A DNA stretch of 64,000 nt from Polycladidibacter hongkongensis (lineage in GTDB: Bacteria > Pseudomonadota > Alphaproteobacteria > Rhizobiales > Stappiaceae). A model generated the notes under the pieces. That model was not told the origin of the DNA and ran no database searches. It saw only the letters and a program-made list of their open reading frames with translations. A program made the translations under genes and the position numbers. The stretch is from contig NZ_LLWC01000036.1 in assembly GCF_001561995.1 (NCBI RefSeq), positions 345,034-409,033 on the forward strand, given 5' to 3'. Below, piece after piece: positions 6,427-15,993 of this stretch. The number at the start of each line of letters is the position of its first letter. Within the stretch, counting starts at the first letter, position 1.

Positions 6427-8190
6427 CTAGATGTAGCGATAAACACCAATCGGGGCCTCGCGCCCGCGCATGGCGTGCGCGCCAACGAATGCCCCCCGCT
6501 CTTTCTCCAGGACCTGAGCAAGTGTGTCTTCACTTGCCAATACGACAACACTGCGCGATTGCATGACCTGTTTGCCGAACTCTTGCAGGCGCGCTGCAAT
6601 ATTCACCGTATCGCCAATTACCGTGTAGTTCATTCGATCTGAAGTGCCGATATTGCCGACCACAACAGGGCCGGTGTGAATGCCGATCCTTAAGCGAAAA
6701 ACGGGTTGGTCCGGTGGTAGCTCCCCTGCTGCTTTTGCAGCAAAGTCCATTTCGATTTTCGCTGCAATCGCCTTTGCGGCCTCCAACGCACGCAAAGCAT
6801 GATCGGCCACAGGCTCTGGTGCCCCCCAAAAGGCCATAACGCCATCGCCTAGGTATTTGTCTACCGTTCCGCCTGTCGCGGCGATGGCTTCGGTGATTTG
6901 TTGAAAGTGGCGATTGAGGTGTTCCGTGGTTTCCTCGGGCTCCAGATTAGAAGCAAACGTGGTAAACCCCACAATATCGGTGAACATTATTGTCAGCTCT
7001 TGTTGCTGGGTGCAGTCGAGCTGAGCAAAATCACTTTGCAGCAGTGCTTTTACCAATGTCTTGGGCAAATAACGGGCGAAAGCTTGCAGAGCTGCGCCCG
7101 CTGCATTGAATGTGCGGTTGGTATCATCAACCTCGCGAAAATGCGATGGTGGCAGCGTTTGCAGCGAGTCAAGATCGAGATCCTCGATGGCGCGGGCCTG
7201 TAAGGCCAAGCGTCGCAGCGGCGTTGAGAGTTTATTGCCAACGAACAGGATCAAGATCGCGCCAAGACCAATTATCGCCAGCGCTATGGCTGAGACATGC
7301 TGTAGCGTGCTAATGGGGGCAGAAAAATCTGCCGCGGGCATGTAAGCGCCAACGATCAGCGGTATATGCCCCTCGCGTTTTAAGTCTGCATAAAGAAATA
7401 GCGTTCTTTGCAGGTAAGTGTTGTCTACATGCGCTTGATAGGCTGTTTTCAATCGCCGGTACTCTGAGGAGCGGGTCCACAATTTGGCAAGGGGTGTTCC
7501 GGAAAGATCGTCAATTGCTGGAACCGGCTTTTTGATAGACCCTTGGTACAACGCGTAGGCTGGCTCCGTACTTGCCAAAACCATGTTTTGCTTAAAGAGA
7601 ATGAATGCCTGCTCACCCTCTTTCCATACCATTTTGTCCAGCAGTGCCTTAAGTGTCGAGACAGGGTAATCAAATGATATGCGCTCAAACGTCCCTGTGT
7701 TTTGCTGTTCGAAGTAGGTTAGACGCAGGCAGGGTTGCCCAAGGTCTTCATCAAAGAATGGCGGGCTCCAGCTTAAAAAATTGTTTGTGCCGGCAAGGCG
7801 CCGCATTTTGCTATTAGGCGTTGGTGGCGATGTTGTCGAAAGTGTGAGCTCTTGAAATGGGTTGCTGAGGCTTAGCGTCATCTGCAACCCTTTGGGGCTG
7901 GTGTAGGTGACCCGTTTAATACTGGTGTGCCGCGCAAAGACGCGTTCGATTTTATGTCTGGTGGCTGCGGGTGCGGCGGCGAATTCATCAGCTGCAACCA
8001 GATCGGCAACCAGCAGCGCCTGCGCCTCTTCCTTGGCAAAATGGCTATCGACCACTTCGAGGGCACGATCCAGCAGCAATTCGCCAATTTCACGCATAAA
8101 TGTAATGGTCTGGCGCTCGGCTGTACGCTCCAACAAAAGGAACACGCCCAATCCGCTTAGCAAAAATAGGAGCGCAAACCCGCCACCCAA
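6427..8190 (-). CDS. Membrane-bound class III adenylate cyclase with sensor domain and HAMP
   Basis: Makes cAMP from ATP. Order: N-terminal membrane helix, a periplasmic sensor region of roughly 260 residues, a second helix (about 293-315), HAMP-like linker (LSTPLRRLALQARAIEDLDLD), and the catalytic domain from about residue 385. Both metal-binding aspartates are present (FTDIVGFT and GDGVMAFWG), as are the adenine-selecting Lys (DKYLGDG) and Asp (VIGDTVN) and the transition-state Asn/Arg (NIAARL). TTG at 8190 is the first standard start, but it has no Shine-Dalgarno and cuts the first helix short. The same frame is open back to the rsmE stop at 8323, encoding a basic lead-in; an ATT at 8292 has GGAG 8 nt upstream. 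Confidence 0.85.
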   Translation of the reverse strand: MGGGFALLFLLSGLGVFLLLERTAERQTITFMREIGELLLDRALEVVDSHFAKEEAQALLVADLVAADEFAAAPAATRHKIERVFARHTSIKRVTYTSPKGLQMTLSLSNPFQELTLSTTSPPTPNSKMRRLAGTNNFLSWSPPFFDEDLGQPCLRLTYFEQQNTGTFERISFDYPVSTLKALLDKMVWKEGEQAFILFKQNMVLASTEPAYALYQGSIKKPVPAIDDLSGTPLAKLWTRSSEYRRLKTAYQAHVDNTYLQRTLFLYADLKREGHIPLIVGAYMPAADFSAPISTLQHVSAIALAIIGLGAILILFVGNKLSTPLRRLALQARAIEDLDLDSLQTLPPSHFREVDDTNRTFNAAGAALQAFARYLPKTLVKALLQSDFAQLDCTQQQELTIMFTDIVGFTTFASNLEPEETTEHLNRHFQQITEAIAATGGTVDKYLGDGVMAFWGAPEPVADHALRALEAAKAIAAKIEMDFAAKAAGELPPDQPVFRLRIGIHTGPVVVGNIGTSDRMNYTVIGDTVNIAARLQEFGKQVMQSRSVVVLASEDTLAQVLEKERGAFVGAHAMRGREAPIGVYRYI

Positions 8191-8322
8191 AGCGAGAGCA
8201 ATTGGAAAGCGAAGGCGTGGACCAGAACGCCCTCCTTCGCCCTTAGCACTATGTTTCCTATTGGTTTTCTTAGTCGTCTGGCGTGTAGGAATGAGATGGA
8301 CTCCAGCTGGTTTTGCCGTAGT

Positions 8323-9078
8323 CTAGATCCAATCTCCCAATTTTGCCTGAACAATCGCCATGGCGGCAACAGCTGCTGTATCTGCGCGGAGTACACGCGG
8401 CCCCAAAGGGATTGGGCGCACAAAATCTTGTGATAGCAACAAAGCGCGCTCTTCCTGCGAGAAACCGCCCTCTGGGCCGATGAGAATTGCCAGCGGAACG
8501 CCGCGTTCCAGTCCTTTAAGGGCGTCTAACGGATTTTGACCAGCATCACCTTCATCACAGAAAATCAAGGTGCGGCCCGGTTGTTTTTCCTGCCAACTGC
8601 TCACCATATTTTTGAGCGTGTCGGGCTCATCAACCTGCGGAATGTGCAAGACACCACATTGCTCGCACGCCTCAAGTGCATTGGCGCGGACTTTGTCCAG
8701 CTTTAGGTTGCCGGTAAGCTGGGTGTGTTGGGTCAAGATCGGCTGAAGGCGCCCTGCCCCCATTTCGACCGCCTTTTGTGCCATGTAGTCGAGACGCGCC
8801 GCTTTGATAGGTGCAAAGAGGTACAGCAAATCCGGGGCGGGGCTTTGCGCTCTGGTCTGTTCATCAATAATGATATCGCATGCCTTTCGCCCTGTTGGCT
8901 CTATATGCGCCCGCCACTCACCGTCCTTGCCGTTAAACAATAGAAGCTCGTCCCCACCCTGCATCCGCAGAACGTTGAGCAGGTAGTTGGCCTTGGCCCG
9001 ATCTGCAGAAAAGCGGAGACCGGCGACGAGTGGGCCCTCGGTGTAGAGGCGCTGCATGCGAAAATCATATCTAGGCAT
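8323..9078 (-). CDS. rsmE: 16S rRNA (uracil(1498)-N(3))-methyltransferase RsmE
   Basis: SPOUT-class RNA methyltransferase that uses S-adenosylmethionine to methylate U1498 of 16S rRNA in the 30S subunit. Of 251 residues, normal length. N-terminal PUA-like domain (residues 1-75; [18 protein letters not shown]), then the trefoil-knot domain with [21 protein letters not shown], the cofactor motif LIGPEGGFS and the knot [11 protein letters not shown]. The adenylate cyclase frame follows in the same reading frame directly after its TAG stop. Divergent from xseA. Confidence 0.95.
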   Translation of the reverse strand: MPRYDFRMQRLYTEGPLVAGLRFSADRAKANYLLNVLRMQGGDELLLFNGKDGEWRAHIEPTGRKACDIIIDEQTRAQSPAPDLLYLFAPIKAARLDYMAQKAVEMGAGRLQPILTQHTQLTGNLKLDKVRANALEACEQCGVLHIPQVDEPDTLKNMVSSWQEKQPGRTLIFCDEGDAGQNPLDALKGLERGVPLAILIGPEGGFSQEERALLLSQDFVRPIPLGPRVLRADTAAVAAMAIVQAKLGDWI

Positions 9079-9234
9079 AGGGTCAATCTACCTTGCTCGG
9101 ACAAAGGGATAAAGGCTGGAGGCGTGGGTTTTCCGCAGGTTCTGTGCTTGCACGCTTCGCTGGCGCTTGGCGCTTGTCATCTGCTCGCCTATAGTTTGGT
9201 CACAGACCATGGCAAATATGCAGGAGAATGCAAC

Positions 9235-10755
9235 GTGTCGGAAAAAACCAGTGCCGAGGGGTCAAACATTGCAGAGTACTCGGTCTCGGAAATTTCCGGA
9301 GCAATCAAACGCACTGTAGAAGACACATTTGACTATGTTCGGGTGCGCGGCGAGCTGGGGCGCGTCTCAACCCCCGCCTCTGGCCATGTTTATCTGGATT
9401 TGAAAGACGACCGCTCTGTGCTGGCCTCGGTTATTTGGCGCGGTAATGCGGCAAAAATGAAGATTAAGCCCGAACAAGGTCTTGAGGTAATTGCTACCGG
9501 CAAAATTACCACGTTCCCTGGGCAGTCCAAATACCAGATGGTGATCGACAGCATGGAGCCTGCCGGCGCTGGAGCGCTGATGGCTTTGTTGGAAGAGCGC
9601 AAGCAACGCCTAGGCGCGGAAGGGCTGTTTGCCCCGGAGTTAAAACAGGGTCTGCCTCGTTTGCCAAGGGTGATAGGTGTGGTTACCTCGCCAACCGGCG
9701 CCGTGATCCGCGATATCTTGCACCGAATTGCGGACCGATTTCCGCTTCATGTTGTGGTATGGCCCGTGCGGGTGCAAGGGGAGACCTGCGGCGAAGAAGT
9801 GGCGCGCGGCATTGATGGCTTTAACGCCTTACCTGCACAGGGAGGCTTTGCCCCCCGTCCCGACGTGCTGATTGTGGCGCGCGGTGGCGGCAGTCTTGAG
9901 GATTTGTGGGGCTTTAATGATGAGGCTGTGGTCCGTGCAGCAGCCCGCAGTCAAATTCCGCTCATTTCCGCGGTCGGTCACGAAACCGACTGGACATTGT
10001 TGGATCTTGTGGCCGATATGCGCGCCCCTACCCCAACGGGCGCTGCAGAATTCGCCGTGCCTGTGCGTGCGGAGCTAATGGCAGGGCTGGATGACAACGC
10101 ACGCCGGTTGCGCAGCGGGTTGTCTCGGCTACTCAACGCAAAACGCACCGAGCTGCGTGCGTGTGAAGCCGCCTTGCCTGCGCCGCGAGATATATTGGCT
10201 TTGCCCAGACAACGCTATGACATGATCAGCGAGCGTCTGAGCCAGAGTTTAGGCCGGGCGGTGTCTTTACCCCGACAGCAGCTTACCTCGCTTGGCGGTC
10301 GTTTGGCACCGCAGGTGCTGCAACGGCAATTGGACCGTGACCGGGAGCAACTGCAAACGCGACAGACGCGCCTGATGCAAAGCGCATCGAGAGATTTGCG
10401 GGATCGGCGCACGCGCTTTAATGGCATATCTCAGTTGCTTGGTTCGCTCTCCTACAAACGCGTGCTGGAACGTGGCTACGCTATTCTGCGCGATGAGCAG
10501 GGCACCGCCTTGCGCAGCGCGCAAGGGGTGGCAGAGGGCACTCGGCTGCAAGCCGATCTGGCCGATGGCACCTTGTACCTGCAAAAAGCCGTTACCGGCA
10601 AAACGCCTGCTGCCTCCCCAGTAGCTCCTCAAAGCGCAACCCCTTCCTTGGACAAGCTTCAGGCGCATGTGGAGCAGCGTCTGGAGGTACAAAAGCAAAA
10701 GCGCACCAAGAAAAAGACGCCGGTTGATCCTGATGCACAAGGCAGTTTGTTTTAG
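9235..10755 (+). CDS. xseA: Exodeoxyribonuclease VII large subunit
   Basis: Catalytic subunit of exonuclease VII, which degrades single-stranded DNA in both directions to acid-soluble oligonucleotides together with XseB. The start is taken as GTG at 9235 because AGGAG lies 8 nt upstream; the frame opens earlier at 9124 but those 37 residues look non-native. The protein then has 506 residues. OB-fold domain at about 12-115 ([34 protein letters not shown]), catalytic block with [31 protein letters not shown] and [11 protein letters not shown], long coiled-coil region (about 290-400), then [17 protein letters not shown] Pro/Ala linker and basic tail follow. xseB is not in the window. Confidence 0.95.
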   Translation: MSEKTSAEGSNIAEYSVSEISGAIKRTVEDTFDYVRVRGELGRVSTPASGHVYLDLKDDRSVLASVIWRGNAAKMKIKPEQGLEVIATGKITTFPGQSKYQMVIDSMEPAGAGALMALLEERKQRLGAEGLFAPELKQGLPRLPRVIGVVTSPTGAVIRDILHRIADRFPLHVVVWPVRVQGETCGEEVARGIDGFNALPAQGGFAPRPDVLIVARGGGSLEDLWGFNDEAVVRAAARSQIPLISAVGHETDWTLLDLVADMRAPTPTGAAEFAVPVRAELMAGLDDNARRLRSGLSRLLNAKRTELRACEAALPAPRDILALPRQRYDMISERLSQSLGRAVSLPRQQLTSLGGRLAPQVLQRQLDRDREQLQTRQTRLMQSASRDLRDRRTRFNGISQLLGSLSYKRVLERGYAILRDEQGTALRSAQGVAEGTRLQADLADGTLYLQKAVTGKTPAASPVAPQSATPSLDKLQAHVEQRLEVQKQKRTKKKTPVDPDAQGSLF

Positions 10756-10788
10756 GCCCGCTTACGCACCTACAAAAGGACAGAATAG

Positions 10789-11706
10789 ATGAAACTCTTG
10801 GTTATTGGCGGCTCCGGTTTCATCGGGTCTGCGCTTATCCCGCAAGCATTGGCGCAAGGACACGAGGTGGCGGTTCTCAATCGCGGCCATCGCCCAATGG
10901 CGGACGTCCGACAGATTGTCGCGGACCGCAGCCAACCGGGGCAAATGCAGGCGGTGGCAGAACCTTTTGATGCGGTTATTGATCTGTCCGCCTACACCGC
11001 GCAGGCCAGCGCAGAAGCACTAAAGGCCTTTGGCAAGTTGACATCACGCTGGATTCACTTGAGCTCAGCTGCTGTTTATGTCGATGGAGCGACGAGCGCG
11101 CCAAGCGAAAGTTGCCCGATCGGCGGTGCTGCTATCTGGGGCAGCTACGGCAGCGATAAAGCAGCGATCGACAGCTTCCTTCTTAAAGAAGCAGCAAACA
11201 AGAGTGTCATCCTGCGCCCTCCCTATCTGTATGGTCCGAACAACAACATAGAGCGCGAAAGCTTCATTTGGACACGCTGCCTTAACAAGTGGAAAATCGC
11301 GATCCCCGGCAACAACACGGCAAAAATCCAGTTTTTGCATGTGGACGATCTGGCACAGGCCCTGCTCTATTTTGCGCAGGAAGGCAAAGACCACTCAGGA
11401 GTATTCAATGTTGCTGCGCCAGAAGAAATCGGTTTGCAAGAGTGGGTTGGTTTGCTTGGAGACATCTGCGGCGCTCCGCCGACGCTGGTGGATGGGGGAG
11501 AAGCGTTGCGAGGACAAGCTGCACGCAGCTACTTCCCTTTCCGCGACGCGGATTGCAGAGTTGCGATTCAAAAAATATTGCAGCACACGGATTGGCGCCC
11601 TCGCTACAGCCTTGAAGATGGCTTCAGGCAAACATTTGCGAGTAAAACGCGGGCGCATTGGCAAGAAGCCAGTGCTCGCACCGATGTCGAACGGGACTTG
11701 CTCTAG
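10789..11706 (+). CDS. NAD-dependent epimerase/dehydratase (extended SDR)
   Basis: Cytosolic SDR protein of 305 residues. Rossmann motif GGSGFIGS at residues 7-14, and the catalytic Tyr-x3-Lys as YGSDK near residue 123, preceded by the serine-bearing HLSSAAVY segment. The later ILRPPYLYGP and FLHVDDLAQALL motifs are typical of extended SDRs that act on nucleotide sugars, or of RNA-binding relatives such as CSP41. AAGGA precedes the ATG. It lies 33 bp downstream of xseA and may be co-transcribed. The substrate is not predictable. Confidence 0.85.
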   Translation: MKLLVIGGSGFIGSALIPQALAQGHEVAVLNRGHRPMADVRQIVADRSQPGQMQAVAEPFDAVIDLSAYTAQASAEALKAFGKLTSRWIHLSSAAVYVDGATSAPSESCPIGGAAIWGSYGSDKAAIDSFLLKEAANKSVILRPPYLYGPNNNIERESFIWTRCLNKWKIAIPGNNTAKIQFLHVDDLAQALLYFAQEGKDHSGVFNVAAPEEIGLQEWVGLLGDICGAPPTLVDGGEALRGQAARSYFPFRDADCRVAIQKILQHTDWRPRYSLEDGFRQTFASKTRAHWQEASARTDVERDLL

Positions 11707-11740
11707 TATCTATTTAAAAGCACAGCACTCGGCATAATGG

Positions 11741-11762
11741 CGGCGGGGCCACAGCCCCGCCG
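11741..11762. terminator. Hairpin between convergent genes
   Basis: Perfect 9-bp stem CGGCGGGGC / GCCCCGCCG with a CACA loop, midway between the epimerase stop (11706) and the TRAP permease stop (11776). No T-run is present on either side, so it may act as a bidirectional, Rho-assisted or weak terminator. Confidence 0.55.
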
Positions 11763-11775
11763 TCCGCTTGCTTGC

Positions 11776-13143
11776 TTAGATTAACGATGGTAGCCACGTA
11801 ATAATGGCGGGGAAAGCCACCAATACCGCCACTGTAAGCACATCGGCCACAAAGAACGGCGTGCAGCCACGGAAGACGTCTTGCACCGGAATATCCGGGC
11901 TCACGCCGGAGACCACAAAACAGTTTAGGCCAATGGGCGGGGTGATCAGGCAGAGCTCCGCCATTTTCACCACGATAATACCAAACCAGATGGCGCAGGC
12001 CGCACCGGACATGCCGAGCACACTATCTACCGCGCTCACGTCCAAGCCACCGTTTAGCGCCATGATCGCCGGAAACACGACGGGCAAGGTCAGCACCAGC
12101 ATACCAATGGCATCCATAAACATGCCAAGCACCGCATAGGCCAGCAGGATCATAACGATAATCATCATTGGCGGATAATCGAGCGAGGTGATGAAACCTT
12201 TGAATGCCTCTGGCAGGCCTGCATAGCCCAAAAAGCGCACATATACGAGCACGCCCCAAATGAGCGTGAAAATCATCACTGTGAGCTTGGCGGTTTCATG
12301 AAGGGCCTGAAAGAGTTGCTTCAAGCGCATGCCCTTGGCAAATGCCGTAATAAGCACCACAAATGCACCAAGTGACCCCGCTTCGGTGGGGGTTGCGAAC
12401 CCGTAGTATAGGCTTGAAAAGATAATCAGGATCACGCCGATGATTGGCAGGGTTCCAGGTACGGATTTAAACCGCTCCGCCCAGCTGAAACCACCGATAG
12501 AGGGGGCGCCGCCCTGCCATTTGGCCATGAACATGATGATCCCCACATAGATCAGCACTGAAACCACGCCGGGTAGAAAGCCTGCCATCAGCAATTTGCC
12601 AACGGATTCTTCCACCAAGATCGCGTAAATCACCAGAATTGCCGAGGGCGGGATAAGCGAGGCAAGCGTGCCACCGGCGGCGACCACTGCCGCAGCCAAG
12701 CGCTTGGAATAGCCTTGCTCCAGCATTTCAGGGATAGCAACACGTGCAAACACCGCGGAGGTTGCTGTGGATGCGCCAGAGACAGCGGCAAAACCCGCCG
12801 TGGCAAACACCGTGCCGATCGCCATGCCACCGGGCAACCAGCCCAGCCATTTTTTCGAGGCATCAAACAATTGCTTGGTTAGGCCAGCGTAATAGGCCAG
12901 ATAACCAATCAAAATAAATGTTGGCAGCACCGAAAGGGCGTAGGTAACAGATTTAGAATGCGGGATGGTGCCTGCCATTTTGATGGCCGTGAAAGCGCCG
13001 CGCTCAAAGCCCATGCGCATGGCAAAAATAGCAGTCATGCCGACAAGGCCGGTAAAAGCCGCCGCAAAGGCAACACGTACACCCAGCACAACAAGGACAA
13101 GCAGTAGCCCTGTCATGAGAAGGCCGATATCAAACGATGTCAT
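11776..13143 (-). CDS. TRAP transporter large permease subunit (DctM type)
   Basis: Inner-membrane subunit of 455 residues that carries the Na+-driven transport step of a tripartite ATP-independent periplasmic transporter. Around twelve to thirteen hydrophobic segments; hallmarks are SGASTATSAVFARVAIPEM, GGTLASLIPPSAILVIY and YGFATPTEAGSLGAF, all typical of DctM. The ATG lies 3 nt after the stop of the small permease gene, with GAGG inside that gene's end, so translation is coupled. The three TRAP genes read leftwards as one operon. The substrate is likely an organic acid, but the sequence does not say which. Confidence 0.93.
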   Translation of the reverse strand: MTSFDIGLLMTGLLLVLVVLGVRVAFAAAFTGLVGMTAIFAMRMGFERGAFTAIKMAGTIPHSKSVTYALSVLPTFILIGYLAYYAGLTKQLFDASKKWLGWLPGGMAIGTVFATAGFAAVSGASTATSAVFARVAIPEMLEQGYSKRLAAAVVAAGGTLASLIPPSAILVIYAILVEESVGKLLMAGFLPGVVSVLIYVGIIMFMAKWQGGAPSIGGFSWAERFKSVPGTLPIIGVILIIFSSLYYGFATPTEAGSLGAFVVLITAFAKGMRLKQLFQALHETAKLTVMIFTLIWGVLVYVRFLGYAGLPEAFKGFITSLDYPPMMIIVMILLAYAVLGMFMDAIGMLVLTLPVVFPAIMALNGGLDVSAVDSVLGMSGAACAIWFGIIVVKMAELCLITPPIGLNCFVVSGVSPDIPVQDVFRGCTPFFVADVLTVAVLVAFPAIITWLPSLI

Positions 13144-13146
13144 AGC

Positions 13147-13833
13147 TTAGGCCTCTTGTTTTTGTTGTGCTGCTGATTGGTGAGGCTCCGGCTGGGCTGA
13201 GTGCAGGTGCATATCTGTTTGTAAGAAGGCATCTTCAATTTCAGCTGCAGCATGTTCTGCGGCGTTTTGTGTGTGTGGCAGATCGCCGATCGGGCGCGAG
13301 GGATCAAGAACCAGCTTACAATAGGCTACCATTTGCAGAGCCAAGCGCAGCCACAGAATGGAGAGTGCAAAGGGCACCAACACTTTTGAGGGCCATGTCG
13401 GTATGGAAATATCGATGGTGCTGTCGCCAAACTCCCAAGCTCGCTCAAAGTGGAAATAGCTGCCGTAAATAAGCGCGCTCACCACGATCAGAATTATCAG
13501 CACGCCAAACACTTCTGCCAGCCACAACACGCGCCCTTTTAAGGTGCCTAATACCAACTCCATGCGAATATGGCCACCAAGGCGCTGGCAAAACGCCACG
13601 CCGAGAAAAGCAAAGACCGCCATGGCTTGCTCGGTAATGTCGATAAAACCCGGGACTGGCGCGTTGAAAAGATTGCGCCCAACCACTTGCGCTACAGCCA
13701 GCAACATCAACAAGAGAATGCTGGTTGCCGCAATGAGGTTGAGCAGGTTTTCGGCTAATGTCACCGCCCGATCTACTAGTGATGCCGGCGGGGCGCTGCT
13801 CGTTTGCGGAGCATCCAGTTGAGGTGTTGCCAT
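13147..13833 (-). CDS. TRAP transporter small permease subunit (DctQ type)
   Basis: Protein of 228 residues with four hydrophobic segments (about residues 32-55, 66-90, 105-127, 148-170), the normal DctQ layout; it bridges the binding protein and the large permease. The core shows LLAVAQVVGRNLFNAPVPGFIDITEQAMAV in family style. The C-terminal tail of about 50 residues is unusually long, rich in Glu, His and Gln and probably disordered. AAGG precedes the ATG. It lies 158 bp downstream of the binding-protein gene, across a hairpin. Confidence 0.9.
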   Translation of the reverse strand: MATPQLDAPQTSSAPPASLVDRAVTLAENLLNLIAATSILLLMLLAVAQVVGRNLFNAPVPGFIDITEQAMAVFAFLGVAFCQRLGGHIRMELVLGTLKGRVLWLAEVFGVLIILIVVSALIYGSYFHFERAWEFGDSTIDISIPTWPSKVLVPFALSILWLRLALQMVAYCKLVLDPSRPIGDLPHTQNAAEHAAAEIEDAFLQTDMHLHSAQPEPHQSAAQQKQEA

Positions 13834-13937
13834 GGTTGCCTTTTGGATTGAGAACTAGGGCTACTGCGATCAATGCTGAAGCAAAGCTAGAACGACAAAC
13901 ACCGCTGCAAAGCTCGTTTGCGGCAGCGGCGCTGGTA

Positions 13938-13967
13938 CCCTGCACAAGCTTCGTGACTTGTGCAGGG
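13938..13967 (-). promoter_or_regulatory. Intergenic hairpin between TRAP binding-protein and small-permease genes
   Basis: Perfect 11-bp stem CCCTGCACAAG / CTTGTGCAGGG with an 8-nt loop, 25 bp beyond the binding-protein stop codon. No T-run follows on the minus strand. It probably stabilises the binding-protein mRNA or partly ends transcription, as in many binding-protein operons. Confidence 0.6.
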
Positions 13968-13991
13968 GAAACTGTTCAAACTTGCCTAGCC

Positions 13992-15005
13992 TTACTTCGC
14001 CATGGTGCTTTGCACGAGCTCCAGCAGTTCCTTGGCTGGTATACCCTTGCCGTCCATTTCTACAATCCAAGCATCCCAAAGAGGCTTGCCTGCTTTTTCC
14101 TTAAAGGCTGCCAACTCTTCATCGGAATAGCTGATCTGCTTCACACCTTGTGCTTCCAGCTCAGGATAGAATTTGTCATAGACCGCTGCATAGGTCGCCA
14201 AATAGTGATCAATCGCCGGATCAACACTGTCCATCAGCGCTTTTTTATGAGCGTCCGGGAGCAGGTCATAGGCATCTTTATTGACCACGACCGGGCAATT
14301 CACAGTGCCGGGGTTTAAGTTGGTGGTCCACCAGCTACCCGCCTCGATGGTTTTGAACGCAAGGTGCGCGTGCGGTGCAAAGGCGATTGCCTGCACGGTG
14401 CCGCTATCCAGTGCTTGGAAGGCCTCGGCAGCGGTAACAGATGTTGGCACTGCGCCAACAGTTTTCATGGCAGAGCCGATCCCACCCAACGCACGCACGC
14501 GCATGCCCTCAAAATCGGCAACTGTTTGCGGTGCATCACCTTTTCCAAGGAAGTTGTATTGCGGCATTGGAGAGGACATCAACGGCATGGCATTCCAGCG
14601 CGCCAGATCCTTCTGCACCGCCGGGTGCGCATAAAGTGCTTTGTCGACCTTCACCTGCGTTTCTAGATCTGGCACGCCCAAGAACGGCAACTCGGTTACA
14701 GAAAGGCTCGGGTTTTTGTCTGGATGGTAGGAGGCGCAGAACTGGGCAATCTCAAAGGCGCCGAGGGAAATGCCATCGAGGTTTTCGCGGGATTTAGAGA
14801 GTGCGCCGCCGTAGTGCAGCTTGATTTCAAAATCACCATTGGTGCGGGCCGCAACTTCTTCGGCGAGCTTTTCAACGTGTTCGGTAAAGGCGCGGCGTTT
14901 CCCCCACAGTGAAACGTTCCAAATTGTGGTAGCTGCGAGCGCCTCTGCGCCAAGTCCTGCGGTAAAGACGAGCGCGAGGGCCGTGCCCATTGCCTTATGT
15001 TTCAT
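13992..15005 (-). CDS. TRAP transporter solute-binding protein (DctP family)
   Basis: Periplasmic receptor of 337 residues. The start at 15005 follows GGGAGG and opens a signal peptide (MKHKAMGTALALVFTAGLGAEALA). Mature features of DctP proteins: WGKRRAFTEHVEKLAEEVAART near the N-terminus, SLGAFEIAQFCASY, the conserved arginine region FEGMRVRALGG that grips a carboxylate, and PGTVNCPVVVNKDAYDLLP. Such proteins usually bind organic acids. First gene of the three-gene TRAP operon. A start at 15053 would add 16 residues before the signal peptide and is rejected. Confidence 0.92.
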   Translation of the reverse strand: MKHKAMGTALALVFTAGLGAEALAATTIWNVSLWGKRRAFTEHVEKLAEEVAARTNGDFEIKLHYGGALSKSRENLDGISLGAFEIAQFCASYHPDKNPSLSVTELPFLGVPDLETQVKVDKALYAHPAVQKDLARWNAMPLMSSPMPQYNFLGKGDAPQTVADFEGMRVRALGGIGSAMKTVGAVPTSVTAAEAFQALDSGTVQAIAFAPHAHLAFKTIEAGSWWTTNLNPGTVNCPVVVNKDAYDLLPDAHKKALMDSVDPAIDHYLATYAAVYDKFYPELEAQGVKQISYSDEELAAFKEKAGKPLWDAWIVEMDGKGIPAKELLELVQSTMAK

Positions 15006-15193
15006 TGATGCGTTCCTCCCAAAAACTGCTTTATGGCGCGCCGCAATGGCCAAACAGCTGCGCCGTAGTAGTACTTATAGAAGGATAGACGCGTTGCGCG
15101 ACCAAAGTGAAGAGGGAAAGCCACACACTAGACGAAAGTCGAAGTAAAAACCTTCTGCTTTTCAAGCATTTGCGGCAGGATACTGAAAAATAT

Positions 15194-15793
15194 CTAGTGT
15201 GTTAGAATGTTCACTAGTGACATAAGCGGTTGCCGCATTTGCGCCGGCTCTGACTTGATGTGCAGTAAGCCAAGGTATGCCGCGTAAAACAATTGGGCCG
15301 CGTCGCCCGCCTTCCCAACTTCTGGGTTAAAGCAGTTGCTAAAATGCTCTTCTAAAAAGGAAAGTCTTGCGGCATCAACCTGCTGTAATCGCTCGGTAAC
15401 CACAGGGTCAAACCGTGCCCAATCGCGCAGGGCCGGTTCTGATCTGATACCGCCATACTCGTGCAAGGGGTAATTCGCTATAATATCGACAAGCATCACG
15501 AGCCCTGCATTTGGAGGTTGTTTGGGCAGCTCGTTTACTTCTTGTACCACGGCATCCAAAGAACGCGCTTCCCAATGATTGAGCATTGCATCTCTTAGCG
15601 CGTCTGCATTGGAAAAATGCCAATAGAACGAGCCCTTGGTTGCGCCGATTGACCTTGCCAACGCTTCGATCTTTACTGCCGAAGGACCTTTTGCACTTAG
15701 TGATTTAAACGCGTGTTTGATCCAGTCTTGCGCTGTCAGGCGCGGGCCGCGCTTGCGTTTTTCACCATGCTTGCAATTCGTCGCTTCGTCCAT
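15194..15793 (-). CDS. TetR/AcrR-family transcriptional regulator
   Basis: Repressor-type protein of 199 residues. HTH at about residues 20-65: LTAQDWIKHAFKSLSAKGPSAVKIEALARSIGATKGSFYWHFSNADAL, with the family's GSFYWHF signature. The C-terminal ligand-binding half is divergent, as usual. GAGG precedes the ATG. It lies upstream of and in the same direction as the TRAP operon with 188 bp between, so it may control that operon, but this is inference from position. Confidence 0.9.
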   Translation of the reverse strand: MDEATNCKHGEKRKRGPRLTAQDWIKHAFKSLSAKGPSAVKIEALARSIGATKGSFYWHFSNADALRDAMLNHWEARSLDAVVQEVNELPKQPPNAGLVMLVDIIANYPLHEYGGIRSEPALRDWARFDPVVTERLQQVDAARLSFLEEHFSNCFNPEVGKAGDAAQLFYAAYLGLLHIKSEPAQMRQPLMSLVNILTH

Positions 15794-15993
15794 TGGAAGA
15801 CCTCTGCGGTTTCTTTTGTGCTTTTTATTTCAACATACTTAAATTGTAATAAATGCACAAATCATATCGAAAATGCTGTTTCCAAATACGGGTGTAGGGT
15901 GGCACGGACACATCAACATACGCAAGCGTATTGTAAGCGCTCTCATTTCATGCAATAGTTGTAGGCAGGTTTTCTCGTTATATGGAGAATGGA

